64,000 bases of DNA from assembly GCA_035560005.1 (NCBI GenBank), contig DATMAN010000071.1, forward strand, positions 1 through 64,000, written 5' to 3'. Shown here one piece after another: positions 58,101 through 64,000 of the stretch (the stretch's first letter is position 1; the number at the start of each line of letters is the position of its first letter). The DNA is from Burkholderiales bacterium (GTDB lineage: Bacteria; Pseudomonadota; Gammaproteobacteria; Burkholderiales; Eutrophovitaceae). A program made the position numbers and the translations under genes. The notes under the pieces were generated by a model. That model was not told where the DNA came from. It saw only the letters and a list, made by a program, of their open reading frames with translations, and searched no databases.

Positions 58101-59741
58101 TCAAGCCGTTTTCGCCCGCTCGCGCAGGAGGTTTTTCTGGATCTTTCCGGTGGAGGTCTTGGGCAGCGAGCCGAACACGACCTTCTTGGGGCACTTGTAA
58201 TGCGCCAGACGCTCGCGGCAGAAGGCGATGATGTCCTGCTCGCTGACTCGCGGGGCATCGGGCTTCAGGGTCACGAACGCGCAGGGAACCTCTCCCCATT
58301 TCTCGTCCGGTCGAGCGACAACCGCGGCTTCGAGGACTGCGGGGTGCCGGTAGATGACATCCTCCACTTCGATCGTGGAGATGTTCTCACCACCGGAGAT
58401 GATGATGTCCTTGGACCGGTCCTTGATCTTGACGTAACCGTCCGGGTCGACCACCGCCAGGTCCCCGGTATGGAACCAGCCGCCCGCGAAGGCCTCTTGC
58501 GTGGCTTGCGGGTTGTTCAGGTAACCCTTCATCGTGATGTTGCCGCGAAAGAAAATCTCCCCCATGGTCTGTCCGTCGCGCGGCACCGGCTGCAAAGTCT
58601 CGGGATCGAGGACTTCCATCGCTTCCTGCAGCACGTAGCGAACGCCCTGCCGGCCGTTGAGCGCGGCGCGCTGCTCCAGGGGCAACTGCGCCCATTCCGG
58701 GTGTTTCGCGCATACCGACGCCGGCCCGTAGACCTCGGTAAGCCCGTAGACGTGCGTCAACTCCACGCCGATGCGCTCGGCACCCTCGATCACCGCCTGG
58801 GGCGGCGCAGCGCCGGCGATCATCGCGTGCAGCCTGTGGCTGATTCCCGCCCGCAGCGCGGCAGGGGCGTTGATCAGCATGTTGTGCACCACCGGAGCGC
58901 CGCAGAAATGCGTGACCTGGTGGCGGCGGATCAGATCGAAAATCAGCGCGGCATCGACCTTGCGCAGGCACACGCTGACGCCCGCCACCGCCGCCAGGCT
59001 CCATGGAAAACACCAGCCGTTGCAGTGAAACATCGGCAGGGTCCACAGATAGACCGGGAAGTGCGGCATCGCCCAGGTGACGATATTGGACAGGGCATTC
59101 AGATAGGCGCCGCGGTGATGCGTCACCACCCCTTTGGGATTCCCGGTGGTGCCTGAGGTGTATGACAGCGCGATGGCGTCCCATTCGTCGTCCGGCAGAC
59201 GCCACGAAAACCCGGGATCACCGCCGCCCAGGAATGCCTCGTAATCCATCTCGCCCAGACGTTCACCCCCGGGTCCGAGGGGATCGACGATGTCGATCAC
59301 CAGCGGCGGCGTCGTGAGCCTGCGCAGCGCCCGCGAGACGGTCGGAGCGAACTCGGTATCGGTGATCAATACCTTGGCCTCCCCATGGCCGAGCATGAAG
59401 GCGATTGCCTCGGGATCGAGCCGGGTGTTCAGCGTGTTGATGACCGCGCCAGCCATCGGAATGCCGTAATGCGCCTCGAACATGGCGGGCACGTTCGGTG
59501 CCATCACCGCCACCGTATCGCCAACCCCCACGCCGCGTTGCGACAGCGCCGAGGCCAGGCGCCGGCAGCGTGCGTAGACCTCGGCCCAGGTCGTGCACTG
59601 GTCCCCATGGATCACCGCAGGGCGGCGTGGGTAGACATCGGCGGCCCAGGTCAGAAAGGACAACGGGGACAGCGGCACGTAATTGGCCGGGTTCTTGTCC
59701 AGCCCGACGCTGTAGGGATTGACGCGGTGGTTGGTGCTCAT
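58101..59741 (-). CDS. AMP-forming acyl-CoA synthetase (fatty acyl or DmdB-like)
   Basis: 546-residue ligase. Motifs: ATP loop 'LSYTSGTTGNPKGVVTHH', 'HVYGLTEVYGPASVCAKHP', hinge 'GWFHTGDLAVVDPDGYVKI' and the Lys loop 'PKTSTGKIQKNLLR'. It belongs to the medium/long-chain group that includes 3-methylmercaptopropionyl-CoA ligase (DmdB). The start at 59741 ('MSTNHRVNPYSVGLD') is preferred over an upstream start with an unlikely Pro/Arg-rich leader. It is separate from the 47214 ligase, so the block has two activators with presumably different chain preferences. Precedes etfBA and the dehydrogenase. Confidence 0.9.
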   Translation of the reverse strand: MSTNHRVNPYSVGLDKNPANYVPLSPLSFLTWAADVYPRRPAVIHGDQCTTWAEVYARCRRLASALSQRGVGVGDTVAVMAPNVPAMFEAHYGIPMAGAVINTLNTRLDPEAIAFMLGHGEAKVLITDTEFAPTVSRALRRLTTPPLVIDIVDPLGPGGERLGEMDYEAFLGGGDPGFSWRLPDDEWDAIALSYTSGTTGNPKGVVTHHRGAYLNALSNIVTWAMPHFPVYLWTLPMFHCNGWCFPWSLAAVAGVSVCLRKVDAALIFDLIRRHQVTHFCGAPVVHNMLINAPAALRAGISHRLHAMIAGAAPPQAVIEGAERIGVELTHVYGLTEVYGPASVCAKHPEWAQLPLEQRAALNGRQGVRYVLQEAMEVLDPETLQPVPRDGQTMGEIFFRGNITMKGYLNNPQATQEAFAGGWFHTGDLAVVDPDGYVKIKDRSKDIIISGGENISTIEVEDVIYRHPAVLEAAVVARPDEKWGEVPCAFVTLKPDAPRVSEQDIIAFCRERLAHYKCPKKVVFGSLPKTSTGKIQKNLLRERAKTA

Positions 59742-59886
59742 GGGCGGTCGAGGTGCGTGGCAGGCCGGTGGCCGAGTTCGGGTGCTGAGCAAGGCAGCAA
59801 TGATAGCCGGCGCGCTCCTGCCGGGAGCGGCGCAGCCGAAGCAGTTTGGAAATCTAGAAATAGACGCAAATTCCAGCTAAAACTGG

Positions 59887-59915
59887 TTGACATCACTAAG
59901 AAAAGTGGTTGCTAG
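59887..59915 (+). promoter_or_regulatory. Possible promoter of the cyclase-lipoprotein-kinase operon
   Basis: A perfect TTGACA at 59887-59892 is followed after 17 bases by TGCTAG (two to three of six). A TAAGAT-like box also occurs at 59934-59939. The 59840-59945 region is markedly AT-rich, unlike its flanks. No gene is visible in the 276 bases between the synthetase and the cyclase gene. Confidence 0.4.
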
Positions 59916-60017
59916 AACACGCCCAATTGGTGTTAAGATTCCACATTAGGTTCCGCTCTTAAGCGGTCGAATTGGCGAGAATGGACTCCAAATGGTAGCC
60001 GCGAGGGCCTACCCGTG

Positions 60018-61202
60018 ATGGTCGAGCGTTCCAACCGCACGTTCATCTGCAGCGTGCTATTCCTCGACATCGTCGAGTACTCGCGCAAGCCGGTCGCGGA
60101 GCAGATCCAGCTGAAGGATCGCTTCAACGCGCTCATCGCCGACGCGATTCGCGACATCGCCCCGGCCGACCGCATCATTCTGGATACCGGCGACGGCGTC
60201 GCTATCAGCTTCCTGGGTGACCCGGAGGACGCATTGTTCGTGGCCATGAGCCTGCGCGACGCCTTCGCCCCGGAGCCCGACGCGCCGCCTCGCTTCCCTG
60301 CCCGGATCGGGGTCAACCTGGGTCCAGTGCGCCTGGTCAAGGATCTGAACGGCCAGCCCAACATCATCGGCGATGGAATCAACGTCGCACAGCGCGTCAT
60401 GGGCTTCGCGAAGCCCGGCCAGATCCTGGTCTCCCGTTCCTACTACGAGGTCGTGTCCCATATCTCCGAGGGATACGGCCAGCTGTTCCAGTACGAGGGC
60501 TCGCGGACCGACAAGCACGTGCGGGAACACGAGGTCTACAGCGTCGGCTATACCGGAACGCGCGCCTCGGTGCGCTCGCCTGCGGAGCGCGCCCGCGCGT
60601 CCTCCCTGGACCATGCCCGGCAGTCGGCTACCGCCAGCATCGCCTCCGGCCCACTGCTCCAGAAGATCGAGCCCTGGCTCAACAACCGCTCACTCGCCTA
60701 CGGCACCGCGACCTTGTCGGTCGCCGCATTTGCCGGCGCCCTGCTGCTCAACTTCCTGAGCGAGCCGGCGATCTCGGAACGATCGGAGCCGTTGTCCGCG
60801 CCGGTGGTGCGAAAGACCACGACGGTGCCGCAGATCGCGCCGGAACTGGAGCGCTCCCTCCTCGAGAAGCCCAGGGCCGCCGCCCAGAAAAAGCCCCTTT
60901 TCGCCCGCCTCAAGCAAGAGCGGCGGCCCGCCCGGCAAAGCGCGCCGGCGCGGCAGGAAACGGTGGCACCGGCGGCCGCCGAGCCAGCGCAGGGCTCGGG
61001 CATCATCGCCCTCGCCATTGCGCCCTGGGGAGAAGTCTACGTCGACGGGACGCGCGTGGGCGTGAGCCCTCCGGTCAACGAAGTCGAGGTCGCGCCCGGC
61101 ATCCGCCGCATCGAGATTCGCAATGCCAATTTTCCGGCCTACACCCAGGTGGTCGAGGTGAAGCCCGACCAGAGGATCCGGATCAAGCACAAATTCAACT
61201 GA
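60018..61202 (+). CDS. Class III nucleotide cyclase-like protein with membrane segment and PEGA domain
   Basis: About 394 residues. The cyclase homology domain spans ~8-185: 'CSVLFLDIVEYSRK' carries the first metal Asp, 'LDTGDGVAISFLGDPED' the second, and 'GDGINVAQRVMGFAKPGQIL' the transition-state Asn and Arg. The usual base-recognition Lys is Leu (position before 'DTGD') and the Asp/Thr is Asn ('NIIGDG'), so cyclic-nucleotide specificity is uncertain. One membrane helix follows (~230-250), then a Lys/Arg/Pro-rich linker and a C-terminal PEGA domain (~325-394, 'GEVYVDGTRVGVSPPVNEV'), probably periplasmic. The ATG at 60018 is used; a GTG one codon earlier is possible. The lipoprotein gene follows after one base. 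Confidence 0.82.
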   Translation: MVERSNRTFICSVLFLDIVEYSRKPVAEQIQLKDRFNALIADAIRDIAPADRIILDTGDGVAISFLGDPEDALFVAMSLRDAFAPEPDAPPRFPARIGVNLGPVRLVKDLNGQPNIIGDGINVAQRVMGFAKPGQILVSRSYYEVVSHISEGYGQLFQYEGSRTDKHVREHEVYSVGYTGTRASVRSPAERARASSLDHARQSATASIASGPLLQKIEPWLNNRSLAYGTATLSVAAFAGALLLNFLSEPAISERSEPLSAPVVRKTTTVPQIAPELERSLLEKPRAAAQKKPLFARLKQERRPARQSAPARQETVAPAAAEPAQGSGIIALAIAPWGEVYVDGTRVGVSPPVNEVEVAPGIRRIEIRNANFPAYTQVVEVKPDQRIRIKHKFN

Positions 61203-61203
61203 C

Positions 61204-61599
61204 ATGTCCTTCGCGCGTGCTCTCGGTTCGATGCTCTTCACCGCCTGGCTGGCGGCCGGCTGCGCGACCGATCCTTTTTCCGGCATCGGCTTCGGGCGCA
61301 GCGCCGGCGCGCCCTATATGGAGGAAGGCATCCGCCAGTACGAAGAAGGCAACTACCGCGTGGCAGCCCGGCGGCTGCACTTCGCCCTGGAGGAAGGACT
61401 GCCCCGCGCCGATCGGGTGAAGGCGCACAAGTACCTCGCCTTCATCGCCTGTGTGTCGGGACAGCGCCTGACCTGCCGCGAAGAGTTCGCCATTGCGCTC
61501 GAGCTGGATCCGACCTTCGAGCTGGAGCCGGCGGAGGCCGGACATCCCATCTGGGGACCGGTCTTCAGGAGCGTAAAATCCGGCAGAACCAAGAAGTGA
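61204..61599 (+). CDS. Small repeat-type lipoprotein (TssQ-like)
   Basis: 131 residues. The signal ends in lipobox 'LAAGC', giving a lipoprotein with about 110 mature residues. The mature part looks like one to two TPR helices ('EEGIRQYEEGNYRVAARRLH', 'ADRVKAHKYLAFIACVSGQ', then 'EFAIALELDPTFELEPAEA'). It resembles small TPR lipoproteins annotated as T6SS-associated (TssQ), but no secretion gene is present in the window and the name is a guess. It sits between the cyclase (one base) and the kinase (ten bases), so all three are one operon. Its role may be to link the kinase system to the cell envelope. Confidence 0.6.
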   Translation: MSFARALGSMLFTAWLAAGCATDPFSGIGFGRSAGAPYMEEGIRQYEEGNYRVAARRLHFALEEGLPRADRVKAHKYLAFIACVSGQRLTCREEFAIALELDPTFELEPAEAGHPIWGPVFRSVKSGRTKK

Positions 61600-61609
61600 T
61601 GCCGTTAGC

Positions 61610-62917
61610 ATGATCTCGACCCTCGGACGCTACGAAATCCTCGCCGAACTGGGCCAGGGCGCCATGGGCACGGTGTACAAGGCGCGCGACCCGTTGCTCG
61701 ACCGCATCGTCGCGATCAAGACCGTCAACCTGATGCTGCCCAAGGACGAAGTCGCCGAGTACGAGGCGCGCTTCTACCAGGAAGCGAAGGCGGCGGGGCA
61801 GCTCTCGCATCCCAACATCGTCACCATCTACGACATCGGCAAAAGCGAGAAGCTCGCCTACATGGCGATGGAGCTGCTCGAAGGGCAGGAGCTGCGCAAG
61901 ATCCTGGCGAGCGGGGCGAGCATTCCCGTCCCACAAGCGCTGGACATCGCAGCCCAGGTCGCCGACGGGCTGCAGTACGCGCACGAGCGCGGGATCATCC
62001 ACCGCGACATCAAGCCGGCCAACATCATGGTGCTGAAGGACGGCCAGGTGAAGATCACCGATTTCGGCATTGCGCGCATGCGCAACAACGAAGTGAAGAC
62101 CATGACCGGGATGATCCTCGGGTCTCCGAAGTACATGTCTCCCGAGCAGGTCTCCGGCAAGCGCGCCGACACCCGTTCGGACATCTTCTCACTGGGCGTG
62201 GTGCTCTACGAAATGCTGACCGGGACTTCCCCGTTCGTGGCCGACAACATTCACGGCGTCATGTACCAGACGCTGAACTTCACGCCACCGGCGCCGAAGA
62301 CGCTCAACCCCGAGTTGCCCGACGTGCTGAACTTCATCTCGGCCAAGGCGCTGGCCAAGAATCTCGACGACCGCTACCAGCAGGCCAAGGACTTCGCGAA
62401 CGACCTGCGCGAAGCGCGCCGCGCCATGCTCGGAGAATCGGCGGCTCCGAATCTGCTCGCCGCCACCCTTCCGCCCAAGCCTGTGCCGTTCGTCGAACCG
62501 GCGGTGCAGCTCACGCGCCAGGAAGACAAGCGCGCCGCCGTGACCGGCGCCCTCGAGGCGGTGGTGCCGGGCGGCGAAGCGATCGTGGACTCGGGTGAAG
62601 TCAGCTCGCCGGCGCTGGGTCTGTCCAAAGCCTTCGACTCCTTCGATGCCACCATGCGCCTGGCGGCCCTCACGGGCATGGAGCGGGAACTCGACGAGTT
62701 CTCCGAAACGCAGAAGATCGCCCGGCTCAAGGCGCTGTCCGAAGCCAGGCGCGGCACGCATCCGAGCATCTCGGACAGCACGACCTGGCGCAACGACGTC
62801 TCGGTCCCTCGCGCCAGGCCGGCCTCCAGCGGCGGCAGCGCGAGCGGGCTGCGCTACGTGTGGATCGCCAGCGCCGCGCTGGCGCTCGCTGCACTTGCCC
62901 TTCTGCTGACCGGCTGA
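61610..62917 (+). CDS. Tail-anchored Ser/Thr protein kinase (Hanks type)
   Basis: 435 residues with a complete kinase domain (~5-270): Gly loop 'LGQGAMGTVYKA', Lys in 'IVAIKTVNLML', catalytic 'IIHRDIKPANIMVL', DFG in 'KITDFGIARMRNNE' and 'GSPKYMSPEQVSG'. The activation loop holds Thr residues ('VKTMTGMILGS') that may autophosphorylate. A low-complexity linker (~275-410) is followed by one C-terminal membrane helix ('YVWIASAALALAALALLLTG') at the very end, so the kinase faces the cytoplasm and has no extracellular sensor domain. Sensing may lie in the lipoprotein and PEGA proteins of its operon. It converges on radA across 12 bases. Confidence 0.88.
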   Translation: MISTLGRYEILAELGQGAMGTVYKARDPLLDRIVAIKTVNLMLPKDEVAEYEARFYQEAKAAGQLSHPNIVTIYDIGKSEKLAYMAMELLEGQELRKILASGASIPVPQALDIAAQVADGLQYAHERGIIHRDIKPANIMVLKDGQVKITDFGIARMRNNEVKTMTGMILGSPKYMSPEQVSGKRADTRSDIFSLGVVLYEMLTGTSPFVADNIHGVMYQTLNFTPPAPKTLNPELPDVLNFISAKALAKNLDDRYQQAKDFANDLREARRAMLGESAAPNLLAATLPPKPVPFVEPAVQLTRQEDKRAAVTGALEAVVPGGEAIVDSGEVSSPALGLSKAFDSFDATMRLAALTGMERELDEFSETQKIARLKALSEARRGTHPSISDSTTWRNDVSVPRARPASSGGSASGLRYVWIASAALALAALALLLTG

Positions 62918-62929
62918 GCGCGCCTTGCG

Positions 62930-64000
62930 CTAGCGTATTTTCGCGATCGCCTGGTCCACCCGGTCCACGGGCAACACCTCCAGTCCCTCGATCACCGATT
63001 TGGGGGCATTGGCACGCGGCACGATCGCCAGCTCGAATCCGAGCTTGGCCGCTTCCTTCAGCCGCTCCTGGCCGCGCTGCACCGGGCGCACTTCCCCCGC
63101 CAGCCCCACTTCGCCGAAGGCGACGGTTTTCTCCGGCAGCGGTTTGTTCTTCAACGAAGAGACAATCGCGAGCAGTACCGGCAGATCCGCTCCCGGTTCG
63201 GCGATCTGCACGCCGCCGACCGCATTGACGAACACGTCCTGGTCGAAAACCGGCAAGCCCGCGTGCCGGTGCAAGACCGCGAGCAGCATGGCCAGGCGGT
63301 TCTGCTCCAGACCCACGGTCAGGCGGCGCGGATTGGGCGCCTTTGCGTCGTCCACCAGCGCCTGGATTTCAACCAGCAGCGGCCGCGTGCCCTCCTGGGT
63401 AACCATGACGCAGGATCCCGCAACGTCGGCCGCGTGGCGCGACAGGAACAGCGCGGATGGATTGGCCACCCCGCGCAGGCCGTGATCGGTCATGGCGAAC
63501 ACGCCCAGTTCGTTGACTGCACCGAACCGGTTCTTGATGGCGCGCACCAGCCGGAAGCTGGAGTGGGTGTCTCCCTCGAAGTAGAGCACCGCGTCGACCA
63601 TGTGCTCGAGCACGCGCGGACCCGCGATCGCCCCCTCCTTGGTGACGTGACCGACCAGCAGGAGCGCGGTGCCCGAGGCCTTGGCGAACCGCGTCAGCTG
63701 CGCGGCGCATTCCCGAACCTGGGCCACGCTGCCCGGCGCGGGCTGCAGCGCTTCGGAGTAGACGGTCTGAATCGAGTCGATGACGACGACGGCGGGCTTC
63801 TCGGTGCTCAGGACCGAAAGTATTTTCTCCAGCTGGATCTCGGCCAGCAGCTTGAGCGATCCGGTCTGAAGCCGCAGCCGCCGAGCGCGCAGCGCGATCT
63901 GCTGCACGGATTCCTCGCCGCTGACGTAGAGCGCCTTGCAGTCGTCCGCCATCGCGGCGCTCGCCTGCAGCAGCAAAGTCGACTTGCCTATGCCCGGATC
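62930..64000 (-). CDS. radA: DNA repair protein RadA, 5' end outside the window
   Basis: C-terminal ~356 residues of RadA, a RecA-like helicase for recombination intermediates. The Walker A ('DPGIGKSTLLLQAS') sits at the edge, followed by 'LYVSGEESVQQIALRARRLR', Walker B 'VVVIDSIQTVYSEALQ', the RadA signature 'AIKNRFGAVNELGVFAM' and the Lon-like C-terminal domain ('AEPGADLPVLLAIVSSLKN'). The N-terminal zinc finger and the rest are cut off at 64000. The gene is intact as far as visible. Confidence 0.96.
   Translation of the reverse strand, partial: DPGIGKSTLLLQASAAMADDCKALYVSGEESVQQIALRARRLRLQTGSLKLLAEIQLEKILSVLSTEKPAVVVIDSIQTVYSEALQPAPGSVAQVRECAAQLTRFAKASGTALLLVGHVTKEGAIAGPRVLEHMVDAVLYFEGDTHSSFRLVRAIKNRFGAVNELGVFAMTDHGLRGVANPSALFLSRHAADVAGSCVMVTQEGTRPLLVEIQALVDDAKAPNPRRLTVGLEQNRLAMLLAVLHRHAGLPVFDQDVFVNAVGGVQIAEPGADLPVLLAIVSSLKNKPLPEKTVAFGEVGLAGEVRPVQRGQERLKEAAKLGFELAIVPRANAPKSVIEGLEVLPVDRVDQAIAKIR

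Noticed and set aside
61204-62917. A type VI secretion locus, suggested by the TssQ-like lipoprotein and kinase
   Set aside because: No TssA-M, Hcp, VgrG or ClpV gene is present in the window. The lipoprotein similarity alone is not enough.

Overview
The window looks like the chromosome of a GC-rich betaproteobacterium. The evidence is gene order: methyltransferase-rnhA-dnaQ divergent from gloB-mltD, and tig-clpP-clpX-lon-hupB-tRNA-ppiD facing fabI. Gram-negative envelope genes (FadL, MltD, YejABEF, PpiD) and the HpnCDE squalene route agree. Third codon positions are strongly G/C. No rRNA, CRISPR array or transposase was seen. The assignment comes from gene content and order only; no database search was possible.

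Layout. 1-1720: end of a prophage-like element (HK97-type capsid and a small phage protein) stopping at the 3' end of tRNA-Glu. 1721-3747: tRNA-Glu, tRNA-Ala, gltX, tRNA-Val. 3780-6052: a translationally coupled pair, exported trypsin-like protease and FHA-domain membrane protein. 6183-10561: a MacAB-type efflux set (adaptor, ATPase, two permeases). 10602-14973: dnaQ, rnhA, methyltransferase, gloB, mltD. 15088-21705: a YejABEF-type peptide importer. 21809-31347: fabI and the proteostasis block ppiD, tRNAs, hupB, lon, clpX, clpP, tig, tRNA-Leu. 31454-35584: hpnCDE for squalene, a YciK-like reductase and a thioesterase. 35658-39541: ETF-ubiquinone oxidoreductase, then slipin/NfeD.

39754-59741 is a 20-kb block with every gene on the minus strand. 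It holds a nearly complete fatty-acid oxidation set: FadL porin, two acyl-CoA synthetases, two acyl-CoA dehydrogenases, EtfAB, a FadN-like dehydrogenase/hydratase, a second enoyl-CoA hydratase, thiolase, thioesterases, short-chain dehydrogenase and a TetR regulator. Electrons from the dehydrogenases would pass through EtfAB to the ETF-QO at 35658 and on to quinone. A 10-bp-arm palindrome overlaps the -10 box of a strong promoter ahead of tetR-fadE-ech, which predicts autoregulation of this operon. An orphan enolase-superfamily enzyme and a DUF4442 hotdog protein are coupled to the thiolase end.

60018-62917 is a compact signalling operon: class III cyclase-like protein with a PEGA domain, a repeat-type lipoprotein, and a tail-anchored Ser/Thr kinase. 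radA runs off the right edge.

The least explained parts are the protease-FHA pair, the cyclase-lipoprotein-kinase operon (the cyclase lacks the usual base-recognition residues), the enolase/DUF4442 pair, two foldback intergenic repeats, and an inverted tRNA-Leu fragment beside tig. I did not find a clearly new defence or mobile system.
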